A DNA stretch of 64,000 nt, from positions 1 to 64,000 of the forward strand of contig NZ_JABBEA010000021.1 of NCBI RefSeq assembly GCF_012912005.1, written 5' to 3'. The translations under genes and the position numbers were made by a program. Origin of the DNA: Paenibacillus sp. SZ31 (lineage in GTDB: Bacteria; Bacillota; Bacilli; Paenibacillales; Paenibacillaceae). Positions 7,855 through 17,209 of this stretch are shown here, piece by piece. The number at the start of each line of letters is the position of its first letter. The first letter of the stretch is position 1. The notes below the pieces were generated by a model. That model made no database searches and was not told where the DNA came from. It saw only the letters and a list, made by a program, of their open reading frames with translations.

Positions 7855-8685
7855 TCATTCAACTTTTCTTTTGCCTCCATGACGATGACGCCGTATGCTA
7901 AACCGCTTCTCCAGCCAGGCAATCAGTACAAACAAAACGATACCCAGCAGGGATAACAGTACAATAGCGGCAAACATCGCATCCGTGTTCATGTTGCTGG
8001 ACATGCGGCGGCTGAAGTACCCGAGACCTTTGCTGCCACCGAGCCATTCGCCAATCGTTGCACCCACCACGCAGTACACCACAGACATCTTTAGCCCCGA
8101 GAAAAAAGAAGGGAGTGCCAGCGGAACCTGGAGTTTGCGAAAAATATCCCACTTGCTGGCGCCCATGGTGAGCAGCAGTTCACGCTGCTCCGGATCACCT
8201 TGGCGGAGCCCATCATAGGTACTGACCACAATGGGGAAGAATGCGATTAAGAATACCACCGCGACTTTGCTCCACAACGTGTAACCAAACCACAAGATAA
8301 ATACGGGGGACAAGGCAATCAGCGGGATGGTCTGACTGATCACAATGAAGGGATACAAGGCCTTTTCAATCGATCGGTTCATATGCATGCCTGTCGCTAG
8401 CATAATTCCGGTCACTATGGACAAGCCAAAACCAACAAGAACCTCCATAAAGGTAGCAGGCAGATGTATGGTCAGCAGCAGACGACGATGCTCAATTAGT
8501 GAGCTTGCAATGGCCGTGGGTGCAGGAATGATGAAGGAGGGCACCCATCCCATACGCACAATCGTTTCCCAGATCGCCAGTAAAGAGAGCATGAGCAGAA
8601 TAAACAAACCATATTGGGAAAAGGACTTCGAGATCCACTTCGAACACCACGTCCAGACTCTAACCTCAGCTCTATCGCTTTGCAT
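7855..8685 (-). CDS. thiX: ABC transporter permease, thiamine precursor type
   Basis: A 276-aa membrane protein of the SsuC/TauC/ThiX permease class, with about six hydrophobic segments and the cytoplasmic EAA-type loop MGASKWDIFRKLQVPLALP near residues 185-203 that docks on the ATPase. It overlaps the end of thiZ by 14 bases; GGAGGAA lies before its ATG at 8685. Position between thiZ and thiY under a TPP riboswitch indicates uptake of a thiamine pyrimidine precursor. The C-terminal tail is strongly basic. Confidence 0.88.
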   Translation of the reverse strand: MQSDRAEVRVWTWCSKWISKSFSQYGLFILLMLSLLAIWETIVRMGWVPSFIIPAPTAIASSLIEHRRLLLTIHLPATFMEVLVGFGLSIVTGIMLATGMHMNRSIEKALYPFIVISQTIPLIALSPVFILWFGYTLWSKVAVVFLIAFFPIVVSTYDGLRQGDPEQRELLLTMGASKWDIFRKLQVPLALPSFFSGLKMSVVYCVVGATIGEWLGGSKGLGYFSRRMSSNMNTDAMFAAIVLLSLLGIVLFVLIAWLEKRFSIRRHRHGGKRKVE

Positions 8686-9439
8686 GCAATTGTTCCTCCA
8701 GTTGTCGTCTCATCTGCACGAGAGTCGGTTCGTAGATCATGTCCGAATGCCTTGGGCGTGGCAAAGGAACCGTCGTTTCCCTCAACTGCTGACCTTGTCC
8801 ACCCGGAGTTAACAGAATGATACGATCACTTAACAGCAGGGCTTCTTCAATGTCATGTGTAATGAACAGCACGGTTTGTCCAAAGTCCTCCCACAGCTCC
8901 AACAACCAGCGATGCATTTCTCGTTTGGTTAAAGCGTCGAGTGCACCGAAGGGTTCATCCAGCAACATGAGCTGCCCGCCTGTAAGCAAGGTACGCAGCA
9001 GTGAAACCCGCTGCCGCATGCCGCCGGATAACTCATCCGGATAGGTCTGCTCATAACCGGACAAGCCGAACCTTGCCAATCCTGCGATGATATCGGCTCG
9101 TAGTTTCTCATTGTCCTGTCGGCCTCGTGCAAGCTCGGCATGCAGCATGCAGTTCTCCATGACGGTACGCCAGGATAACAGCAGATCTTTCTGCGGCATA
9201 TAGGCGACTCGTCCGAGCCGTTGTCCTTGCGGTACATCAGCTATATCGATGGTGCCGATGGTGGGCTCATGCAAGCCTGCAAGCAGCTTGAATAGCGTGC
9301 TTTTACCTGATCCGCTAGAGCCGATGAGCGAGACAAATTCGCCTTGTTGAACCTGAAGCGACACATTGGCGAGTATGGGTGAATCCTTTTTTCCGGGAAA
9401 AGCGAAGCTAACGTTCTCAATGGTTACATGGTTGGTCAT
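8672..9439 (-). CDS. thiZ: ABC transporter ATP-binding protein, thiamine precursor type
   Basis: A 255-aa ATPase of the nitrate/taurine/ThiZ class. Walker A is GSSGSGKST (residues 38-46), the signature is LSGGMRQR, and Walker B is LMLLDEPFGALD, followed by the switch His in ITHD. A GGTGAGG site precedes the ATG at 9439. It is the first gene after the TPP riboswitch and its terminator, so thiamine pyrophosphate should shut off the whole importer. No tenA homologue, which often joins this transporter, is present in the window. Confidence 0.9.
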   Translation of the reverse strand: MTNHVTIENVSFAFPGKKDSPILANVSLQVQQGEFVSLIGSSGSGKSTLFKLLAGLHEPTIGTIDIADVPQGQRLGRVAYMPQKDLLLSWRTVMENCMLHAELARGRQDNEKLRADIIAGLARFGLSGYEQTYPDELSGGMRQRVSLLRTLLTGGQLMLLDEPFGALDALTKREMHRWLLELWEDFGQTVLFITHDIEEALLLSDRIILLTPGGQGQQLRETTVPLPRPRHSDMIYEPTLVQMRRQLEEQLHAKR

Positions 9440-9512
9440 CTGATCCTCACCCCCTTAATGCCAGACTGCTGGAATAACAACGGCATCCTGTACTCTGCAA
9501 AAGAAACAAAAA

Positions 9513-9547
9513 AGACCCACCCATTTCCGGAGAAATGAGTGGGTCTG
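9513..9547 (-). terminator. expression-platform terminator of the TPP riboswitch
   Basis: On the minus strand GACCCACTCATTTC pairs with GAAATGGGTGGGTC around TCCG, followed by TTTTTTG. It lies between the riboswitch aptamer and thiZ, as expected for TPP-induced premature termination. Confidence 0.88.
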
Positions 9548-9610
9548 TAAGTTAAATCCGCAATTTATCTTCACATACATGAAAAAATTCCGCTTACTAA
9601 AAGGCCGCTC

Positions 9611-9694
9611 CACTTCCCTCCGCTGGTATGATCCAGATCAGGTTCAAAGGGTCCGAATAGTCATATTCGTCTCAGCCGCAGGGCTCCCCTAGTG
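9611..9694 (-). promoter_or_regulatory. TPP riboswitch (THI element)
   Basis: On the minus strand the conserved elements appear in order: GGGGAGCCC, GCTGAGA, ACCCTTTGAACCTGATCTGG, ATCATACCAGCG and GGGAAGTG. These are the pyrimidine-sensing (CTGAGA) and pyrophosphate-sensing helices of the TPP aptamer. Downstream come a terminator and thiZXY, so binding of TPP should end transcription. Confidence 0.95.
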
Positions 9695-9905
9695 CAAAAG
9701 TTCAAGATATGCAGTTGTGTGTTCAGCATATATCACTTGAACATGAACTGTAAAGAGGCAGCATGATGGATTTCTTGAGATGAGCGTGGAGTCAGATCCT
9801 GAGAGTGAGGTTGTAATCATACAAATTTCAGTTGGAAATGATGATTTCATCGACCTGTAATGATTTGTAAAATGAGGATATTGAATAGAACAAGGAGAGG
9901 TTCCA

Positions 9906-11897
9906 ATGAGAAATAAAATAAAAGATCCATTCTGGTCCCATTATGTTGATCTGGTGCGGACCGTGGTTGTCCCCTATCAATGGGAGGCGCTAAATGATCG
10001 CATCGAGGGGGCTGAACCCAGCCGGGCCATCCGTAATTTTCGCATTGCTGCGGGTGAAGAAGAGGGAGAGCACTATGGCATGGTATTTCAGGACAGTGAT
10101 GTAGCCAAGTGGATCGAAGCTGCGTCATACCTGCTTGCAACCCAACCAGATCTGGAACTGGAACGCATTGTGGATAGGGTCATCGAGACCATTGCTAAGG
10201 CTCAACAAGCTGACGGTTACTTGAATACCTACTTCACACTAAAGGAACCGGGAGCACGCTGGACGAATCTCGCGGAATGCCACGAGCTGTACTGTGCAGG
10301 TCATATGATCGAAGCGGGTGTTGCTTATTATGAGGCAACGGGTAAGCGTAATCTGCTGGACGTGGTCATTCGTCTGGCCGATCACATTGGAACGGTATTC
10401 GGTACAGAACCGGGACAACTGCCCGGCTATGATGGGCATCAGGAGGTTGAGCTGGCCCTGTTCAAGCTGTATCAGATCACAGGGGAAGAGAGCTATCTTA
10501 ATCTGAGCCGTTATTTTCTGGAGCAGCGGGGGAGCAGTCCACACTATTTTGTGGAGGAGTGGGAGAAGCGGGAGCGTACGGTGCATTTTGGAGAGCTGGA
10601 TATGGTTCACCGTCATGCCTACTCTCAGTCTCACCTTCCGATTCGAGCGCAGAATACAGCCGAAGGCCATGCGGTTCGATTGGTATACATGTGTGCTGCA
10701 GTGGCAGACGTAGCGGCAGAGACGGGCGATGAGTCGCTGAAAGAAGCGTGTGAACGATTATGGAACAATACGGTCAACAAGAGAATGTACATTACCGGCA
10801 GCATCGGTTCATCCGCGAGAGAAGAGGCATTCACAGGGGATTACGACCTGCCGGGAGATACCGCATATGCGGAGACTTGTGCGTCGATTGGATTGATTTT
10901 TTGGGCAAAACGCATGTTTCAGATCAAGCCGGATAGCAAGTATGCGGATGTGTTAGAGCGAGCACTGTACAATACCGTGATCAGTGGTATGTCATTGGAT
11001 GGACAACGTTTCTTCTATGTGAATCCGCTCGAAGCCGATCCGGAGCTGCACAAGGTCAATCCCAATTATGCACATGTGCGGACACGTCGGCAGGGCTGGT
11101 TCGGTTGTGCCTGCTGCCCACCTAATATCGCAAGGTTGCTGGCTTCACTGGATCAATATGTGTATACAACCGATGAGGCTGCATCGACACTGTATGTGCA
11201 GTTATACATCGGCGGCGAAGCGGCGTTTACGCTGAATGGTACGGACTTTTCCGTCAACATGACCTCGACCTATACCTCCAACGGAGAAGCGGTCATTCGG
11301 ATTGAGTCTGTTTCCACGGAGGAAACAGGATTCACAATGGCATTACGAAAACCGGATTGGTGTGTATCTCCGGAGTTGTGGATTAACGGAGAAAAGGCAG
11401 ATGTAGACAACACCATAATTGAATGCGGTTACATGAAAGTACAACGATGCTGGCAAGCCGGAGATGAGATCAGGTTACGGTTTCCCATGGAGGTATTACG
11501 CATGAGAGGACATGATCACATCCGAGATACGTTTGGTAAAGTTGCCATTCAGCGAGGACCCTTCATGTACTGCCTTGAAGAAATGGATAACGGTGCAGGA
11601 TTATATCGTATTCAGTTACCAGCATCAGCGGATTTTGAGGTGAACAGTGGTGGGGGAGTGAATGTGCTGGGTGTTCCTCATCTTACCGTAGAGGCAAGGA
11701 GAATCGTCTCGCATGAGAATGGTGCGATGCAATTATACCGCAGTGATGTGAAACGGGAATTTCAGGCCGTGACGCTGCGATTCGTTCCCTATTTTACCTG
11801 GGCCAATCGGGAAGAGGGAGAGATGAGTGTCTGGGTTCGGGAGTGGGACGGGGAGGGACAACAACAAGACGGAGAGGAGGTGATTCAGAGGGGCTGA
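9906..11897 (+). CDS. beta-L-arabinofuranosidase, GH127 family
   Basis: A 663-aa enzyme of the former DUF1680 family, now GH127. It has no signal peptide, so it acts in the cytoplasm on imported oligosaccharides. The Zn-thiolate catalytic site is visible: Glu323 and Cys325 in AYAETCASIG, and Cys403/Cys404 in GCACCPPN. These match Glu338, Cys340, Cys417 and Cys418 of the characterised enzyme HypBA1, with nearly constant offset; the second of the pair is the nucleophile. AAGGAGAGG precedes the ATG. The next genes encode a secreted protein and a sugar ABC importer, fitting breakdown of arabinose-containing plant glycans. Confidence 0.88.
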   Translation: MRNKIKDPFWSHYVDLVRTVVVPYQWEALNDRIEGAEPSRAIRNFRIAAGEEEGEHYGMVFQDSDVAKWIEAASYLLATQPDLELERIVDRVIETIAKAQQADGYLNTYFTLKEPGARWTNLAECHELYCAGHMIEAGVAYYEATGKRNLLDVVIRLADHIGTVFGTEPGQLPGYDGHQEVELALFKLYQITGEESYLNLSRYFLEQRGSSPHYFVEEWEKRERTVHFGELDMVHRHAYSQSHLPIRAQNTAEGHAVRLVYMCAAVADVAAETGDESLKEACERLWNNTVNKRMYITGSIGSSAREEAFTGDYDLPGDTAYAETCASIGLIFWAKRMFQIKPDSKYADVLERALYNTVISGMSLDGQRFFYVNPLEADPELHKVNPNYAHVRTRRQGWFGCACCPPNIARLLASLDQYVYTTDEAASTLYVQLYIGGEAAFTLNGTDFSVNMTSTYTSNGEAVIRIESVSTEETGFTMALRKPDWCVSPELWINGEKADVDNTIIECGYMKVQRCWQAGDEIRLRFPMEVLRMRGHDHIRDTFGKVAIQRGPFMYCLEEMDNGAGLYRIQLPASADFEVNSGGGVNVLGVPHLTVEARRIVSHENGAMQLYRSDVKREFQAVTLRFVPYFTWANREEGEMSVWVREWDGEGQQQDGEEVIQRG

Positions 11898-11984
11898 AGT
11901 TAAGACGGCAAAATGAAGAACGGTTATAAGTCGTGTACCTGCCTGTGAACGTTAACGATGAATCCATAAGAGGAGGCCAAGTTC

Positions 11985-14900
11985 ATGAGGTTTAAAATGA
12001 TGTTGACCGCAGTGTTATCCCTGGCGGCTGCGCTTGTATTTGCTACGGATCAAACGTATGCCCACGAGTTGTCCACCGACAAGCTTATTCTTCAGACGGG
12101 AAGTCATGGAGAAATCTCTTCCATTAAGATCAAAGGCGATGCTTTTCCGACGGAATACGTTATGAATGCAACCGTTGCGCCAGAACAAAATACAGCAGAC
12201 CACCAGTGGCTTGGTGAACTGATGTTCACGTACCGATTGAATGGTGGGGCGTGGACCAAAGCCTGGACCAATCTGTCGGCAGATGGTCGGACTATCACGA
12301 ATTCCGGTAATCAGGTGACGGTGACGTATGCCAATGCATCGAATGCCCAGGGGATTCGCAATTTCAAAGTGATCGAGACCTATACCACCCAGACGGATGG
12401 CTCCATTCTGTGGAAGATTGAAGTGCAGAATACGAGCGGCCAGAAGCTGGAGATTGGCGATTTGGGTCTGCCCTTGCCATTCAATGAACAGTGGACCTAC
12501 GGTGATGCGATCTATGAGACACGGGTTGTTACACACTCGTTTGTTGGTAATAACAGCTCCTATATTACGGCCAGCCGTCCAAGCGGCATTGGTTCTTATC
12601 TGATGCTGATTCCAGATGCAACGACGGGAGCAGGATTTGAGTACCAGGATCGTTGGCGTAATGAGGAACATCCGGGTAGCAAGTGGGCCTGGAATCCGGC
12701 AAATGAAGGCAAATGGATTGAAGGGCTGAACGTCTTCTATATTCATTCCAACGTGATCAAATCCACCAACCGGGGATATCTGCCGAATACGAGCCTGGTT
12801 CTGGAAGCAGGCCAGTCGAAGACGTACGGATTCAAGTTCCTGGCTGTTGCGGACGAACATGCAGCGAAGAATGCACTGTATAACGCGGGACTTATTGATG
12901 TAACCGTAGTTCCAGGCATGATCGTGCCGACCAATCAGAAAGCGAAGGTGGATCTGCGTACGTCCAAGACCATCACCAAAGTGCAATATGCGAATGGAAC
13001 GGTTGTACCGTTAAAGGAAAGCAAGCCTGGCGATCATAAAATCTATGAATTACAGTTCAGCCAGCTAGGACCCAATAACGTGACTGTGGAGTATGATGGT
13101 GGCAAAAAAACGGTGCTGCAATTCTACGCCATTGATCCCGTCGACAAAGCGTTGCAGGATCATTCGACCTTTATGGTGGATAAAACCCAGTGGAACCTGC
13201 CGGGAGATATCCGGGACAAAGTGTTTGATGACTGGATGATGAATACCAAGTCCAAGCGCAATGTATTCAACGGCTACTGGGGTTGGGGAGATGACTGGGG
13301 ACTGACGCATGGACAGTTTTTGGCTGAAAAGAACACGCTAACACCCGTTGCCCGGGAAATTCGGGCCGTGGACGATTATCTGGAAACAGCGATCTGGACC
13401 AATCTGATGAATGGACATCATGAAGATTATCTGATTCACGACTTTCTGATGCCAGAGCCGAATACAACACCAACCTACCGTGGATATGCTTATCCACATG
13501 TGTATAACACATACTTCAGCATGTATAAAATTGCGGATTTATACCCTGATCTTGTTACTTACAAGCATGACAAAGAAATCTATCTGCTGCGCGCTTATAA
13601 CATTTTCAAAGCCCTCTACGAAGGGCCTGTCGCCTACAACTGGAACACCGGGCTGATGGGAGAATTGACGACTCCGGATATCATTCAGGCTTTGAAAAAA
13701 GAAGGATATGACACTGAGGCGAACGATATTATCACGAAAATGAGAACGAAATACGGGAATTTCAAGAATACGACTTATCCTTATGGTTCGGAGTATAGCT
13801 ATGACAACACAGGCGAGGAAGCTGTATACACGCTAGCGAAGCTGCATTCGGATCAAGTAACAGAGCAGAGTAGAGCATTGGAGATTATGGGCAAAATCAA
13901 TCTCAAAACCCGTGCTTCCCGTGGACACATGCCGGTGTGGTATTACTACACGGACCCGGTAACGATTACCGGGGAGAATTGGTTTAACTTCCAGTACACA
14001 ACCTCTCTGGCCGGATACGCCATGGATGACTGGATTCGGTTCCATGAGGGAACCAAGCGGGAAGAACAACAACGCTTGTCCTACGCCGCTAAGATCGCTA
14101 ACGTAGGGGCCATTAACTCGGGACAGATTAGTGCTGACCCGGACAATTTTGGTGCAGCTTCCTGGACGTATCAGGCCGAGAAAGGCAACTATGGTACGAA
14201 TGGAACTGGCGGTGGAGCCAATGTACCGTTATTGAATGGCTGGCGCGGGATGACAGGTGAAGCAGACCTGGGCCTGTTCGGTGCATTGCAGACATTGAGT
14301 GCAGATATTGCGGTGGACCCGATCTTCGGACTAACAGGGTACGGTGCAGATGTCACGCTTACGAATGGACAATATAACATCACGCCACTGGATGGATTGT
14401 TCAAGCGGCTTAATCTGATTACTGAAAAGATGTACATTGAACTGAACAAAGACCAGTACACAGGGGCCAAACTGGCTGTAGCGAAGGATTATGTCTGGCT
14501 GGATATGAAGAATCTGACACCAGGCCAGCCACACCAGACGTCCATTACGTTCCAAGGTCTGAAAACCGGCACATATCTGATCAAGGTGGACGGTCAGGTG
14601 AAAGGCAAATTCAATGCCTATCAACCGGTGAACACCTTGAAGGTAGATGCAGGTACAGCAGCATCTTACACCGTGGAGCTTACGCCTACGACGCCGGATG
14701 CCAACGCGGCTCCAACGGTTGATGCAGGAACGGATTCTTCCATCACGTTGCCTGACAAGATCCGTCTTCAGGGAACGGTTATCGATGATGGACTGCCGAG
14801 TGGTCAGTTAACATTGGGATGGAGTTTGGTAAATGGACCAGCAGGAGCACAGGTCTCTTTTGCATCGCCAAATTCAGCGTATACGCAGGCAACCGTTTCT

Positions 14901-15956
14901 ATTGCGGGCGTGTATACATTCCGTTTAACGGCTAATGATTCGATATTATCGGCAAATGACACGGTGCAAGTGACGGTGAATGCCGCACCGCCACTTCCGG
15001 AGAAGATGGCACAGTACAATTTTGATGAGAACACAGGAACGGCTGCCGCGGATTCTTCTGGTAGTGGCAACCATGCGACTGCCAAAGGTACAACATCCTG
15101 GGTAACAGGTAAAAAGAATCGTGCCATTAGTCTGTCCGGTACGGACGGTTATGTGCAATTACCTGAAGGTATTGTCAACATGGCGGATTCTATCACGATT
15201 GCAACCTGGGTGAAGGCGAACTCACTCAGTGATTTTACCCGCATTTTCGATTTTGGTACGGGGACGGGAACCTACATGTTCCTGACACCGAAGGTGGGGA
15301 GTAATATGAGATTTGCCATCACCACAGGAGGTAATGCCGCAGGCCAGGAGCAAACGATTAATGTACCGGGTCTCCCGGTAGGCGTGTGGAAACATGTGAC
15401 CGTTACATTGACAGGCAACACCGGAATCATCTACGTGGATGGTGTGGAAGTCGGGCGGAATAACAATATGACGTTGAAACCGTCCAGTCTCGGTCAGACC
15501 AAGAATAACTATATTGGCAAATCGCAATACCCTGATCCGTATTTTAACGGGCTCATTGATGATTTCCGCATCTATAGCCGTGCATTGAGCGCAGCCGAAG
15601 TGGCAACCCTTGCATCCAGTACTTCGCTGGCTCTGAATGGGGAGGACGAAGCCGTTGTACTGCCGGATCTGAGTGAAGAGAATACAGCTCAGCTGAGCGT
15701 TAGTGAAGTGGGAAGTGTGGATGTGACGGCTGTGGTAGGTGAAATACCAACCTTACCTGTCGTTGTTGCTGTGACGTACAGCGATGGTGCAACAAAGGAC
15801 GTTGCGGTGGTTTGGAATGAGATAACGGCTGAGCAATTAGCAGTGGTAGGCACGTTCGTGGTTGAAGGAGCCGTGGAGGGTACGGAACTGAAGGCGCAAG
15901 CGAACGTGACGATCATTGCTGCAACGGGAGAGGAGACAGTGGCAGGTGAAAGTTGA
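11985..15956 (+). CDS. large secreted DUF5695-like protein with LamG and Ig-like domains
   Basis: A 1323-aa secreted protein with a clear signal peptide (cleavage near TYAHE, residue 26). The first 850 residues resemble DUF5695, an alpha/alpha-barrel-like domain of unknown activity with many aromatic motifs such as GYWGWGDDWGLTHGQF. Then come a PKD-like module (about 900-1000), a concanavalin/LamG jelly-roll fold (about 1005-1210, with GNHATAKG and YIGKSQYPDPYFNGLIDDFRIYSRAL-type sequence), and a C-terminal Big_4-type Ig-like repeat. The AGGAGG site fits the ATG at 11985. Next to GH127, an extracellular glycan-degrading role is likely but the activity is unknown. No sortase or SLH anchor is visible. 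Confidence 0.72.
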   Translation: MRFKMMLTAVLSLAAALVFATDQTYAHELSTDKLILQTGSHGEISSIKIKGDAFPTEYVMNATVAPEQNTADHQWLGELMFTYRLNGGAWTKAWTNLSADGRTITNSGNQVTVTYANASNAQGIRNFKVIETYTTQTDGSILWKIEVQNTSGQKLEIGDLGLPLPFNEQWTYGDAIYETRVVTHSFVGNNSSYITASRPSGIGSYLMLIPDATTGAGFEYQDRWRNEEHPGSKWAWNPANEGKWIEGLNVFYIHSNVIKSTNRGYLPNTSLVLEAGQSKTYGFKFLAVADEHAAKNALYNAGLIDVTVVPGMIVPTNQKAKVDLRTSKTITKVQYANGTVVPLKESKPGDHKIYELQFSQLGPNNVTVEYDGGKKTVLQFYAIDPVDKALQDHSTFMVDKTQWNLPGDIRDKVFDDWMMNTKSKRNVFNGYWGWGDDWGLTHGQFLAEKNTLTPVAREIRAVDDYLETAIWTNLMNGHHEDYLIHDFLMPEPNTTPTYRGYAYPHVYNTYFSMYKIADLYPDLVTYKHDKEIYLLRAYNIFKALYEGPVAYNWNTGLMGELTTPDIIQALKKEGYDTEANDIITKMRTKYGNFKNTTYPYGSEYSYDNTGEEAVYTLAKLHSDQVTEQSRALEIMGKINLKTRASRGHMPVWYYYTDPVTITGENWFNFQYTTSLAGYAMDDWIRFHEGTKREEQQRLSYAAKIANVGAINSGQISADPDNFGAASWTYQAEKGNYGTNGTGGGANVPLLNGWRGMTGEADLGLFGALQTLSADIAVDPIFGLTGYGADVTLTNGQYNITPLDGLFKRLNLITEKMYIELNKDQYTGAKLAVAKDYVWLDMKNLTPGQPHQTSITFQGLKTGTYLIKVDGQVKGKFNAYQPVNTLKVDAGTAASYTVELTPTTPDANAAPTVDAGTDSSITLPDKIRLQGTVIDDGLPSGQLTLGWSLVNGPAGAQVSFASPNSAYTQATVSIAGVYTFRLTANDSILSANDTVQVTVNAAPPLPEKMAQYNFDENTGTAAADSSGSGNHATAKGTTSWVTGKKNRAISLSGTDGYVQLPEGIVNMADSITIATWVKANSLSDFTRIFDFGTGTGTYMFLTPKVGSNMRFAITTGGNAAGQEQTINVPGLPVGVWKHVTVTLTGNTGIIYVDGVEVGRNNNMTLKPSSLGQTKNNYIGKSQYPDPYFNGLIDDFRIYSRALSAAEVATLASSTSLALNGEDEAVVLPDLSEENTAQLSVSEVGSVDVTAVVGEIPTLPVVVAVTYSDGATKDVAVVWNEITAEQLAVVGTFVVEGAVEGTELKAQANVTIIAATGEETVAGES

Positions 15957-16053
15957 ATGGATGTAGCCGTTAACCGTATGTAACATAACAGGTACTAGGC
16001 AGCATCCCATATTTGACATCCAATAATACAGCGCATTATTACGGATTACACAT

Positions 16054-16123
16054 GAAGCGCCCGGTTTGTTCGAAGATATGCGTTGCAGAGCAACGTGATC
16101 TCGACGTATCGGGCGCTTTTTTG
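16054..16123 (+). terminator. terminator after the DUF5695-like gene
   Basis: AAGCGCCCG and CGGGCGCTT form the outer stem, with a smaller inner hairpin (CGTTGC/GCAACG), followed by TTTTTT. It lies about 100 bases after the stop codon. Confidence 0.75.
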
Positions 16124-16143
16124 CTATATCAATTTGGACAGAC

Positions 16144-17106
16144 TTATAGCGACTTGGGTTTGTATTCGGTACCGGTAAATTTGTTACGGAAGTTGGAGGG
16201 TGAGATGCCTTCTTTTTTGGAGAAGCAGGAAGAAAAGTAGGATACATGGTTGAAGCCGATCTCCTCGGCAATGCGAGCAACGGACCAGGCGGTTTGCAGC
16301 AGCAGCTTTTTGGCCTGTTCGAGTCTGAAGTGTAGCAAATATTCCATGGGTGTCATGCCGTAGACCTTCAACATACTTCGGGCCAGATAGTTCGGGTGAT
16401 AGTTCAGTTCCTTTTGCAACAATGGATTGGAGATCGGAAGTGAGTAGTTATGGCGGATATATAATTCAATCTTCTCGGCGATGCGAATGGCCGTTACATC
16501 GGACAGGGAGGATAGTCCACGATCCAGATGCTGCATGAAATGCTGAAAGCTCGCCTGTCGTTTCCAGTTTCGCATGGACTGTGGCTCCTGATCAAGCTGT
16601 GAAAAGTGTTCCAGCATCTCCATTTCCTTGGGTGAAATTCGCATATGTTTCGGAATGAAGATGGAACATACATCGCAGTGATTCAGATATGCACTTTTCT
16701 TATGTGTATCAATGAGCTGAGCCTGATTCGCCAGACACTCATCCATATCGCTGGATTCTTTCCAACTGCCATAGGTCTGAAAATGAATCCAGAGCAATTC
16801 TGTCTCCGTTTCACATGCAGCACTGCCATAATGGTGGCCATCAGGCATCAGAATCAAGGCGTCTCCTTCCTGAAGTCGCCATTCCGTTCCATTCTCGTTG
16901 ACAGCGAGAGAACCACGGGTAACGACAATGAGATCAAATACACCAATGTCACTGCGGCTGATATGATATTCACCAGCTTCGTAATATGCACGTCCACAAT
17001 CGATAAAATAGGGAATGGGCGGGGTGATGAAGTGAAGTATGGGTGAGTCCAATCCGGCACCTCCGAACAGGTTGGAATATTTAAAATTCATGTTGGCATC
17101 GAGCAT
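16144..17106 (-). CDS. AraC family transcriptional regulator
   Basis: A 320-aa regulator with an N-terminal cupin-like sensing domain (about 20-140) and a C-terminal AraC/XylS double helix-turn-helix (about 215-315, with LARSMLKVYGMTPMEYLLHFRLEQAKKLL and VARIAEEIGFNHVSYFSSCF-type helices). Neither ATG near 17106 nor the one five codons later has a good ribosome binding site, so the start is uncertain. It is divergent from the sugar ABC importer at 17210 and probably controls it, and perhaps also the arabinofuranosidase genes. The inducer is inferred to be a plant oligosaccharide. Confidence 0.87.
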   Translation of the reverse strand: MLDANMNFKYSNLFGGAGLDSPILHFITPPIPYFIDCGRAYYEAGEYHISRSDIGVFDLIVVTRGSLAVNENGTEWRLQEGDALILMPDGHHYGSAACETETELLWIHFQTYGSWKESSDMDECLANQAQLIDTHKKSAYLNHCDVCSIFIPKHMRISPKEMEMLEHFSQLDQEPQSMRNWKRQASFQHFMQHLDRGLSSLSDVTAIRIAEKIELYIRHNYSLPISNPLLQKELNYHPNYLARSMLKVYGMTPMEYLLHFRLEQAKKLLLQTAWSVARIAEEIGFNHVSYFSSCFSKKEGISPSNFRNKFTGTEYKPKSL

Positions 17107-17140
17107 TTATTTTTTATGATACAGCAAGTAACATAGAAAA

Positions 17141-17153
17141 TAAAGCGCTTACG
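17141..17153 (+). promoter_or_regulatory. candidate cre (CcpA) site
   Basis: TAAAGCGCTTACG, which reads CGTAAGCGCTTTA on the other strand, resembles the catabolite-responsive element consensus around AAGCGCTTT. It lies in the short region between the AraC gene and the sugar importer, a plausible place for carbon catabolite repression. Confidence 0.42.
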
Positions 17154-17209
17154 AAATTAGCTTTATCCTTCATCTGATTCATATCACAACCTTGGGAAGG
17201 GGATTTTAC

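Noticed and set aside
12015..12986. 323-aa minus-strand ORF opposite the DUF5695-like gene
   Set aside because: It is a shadow frame inside a well supported long gene, without ribosome binding site or domain.
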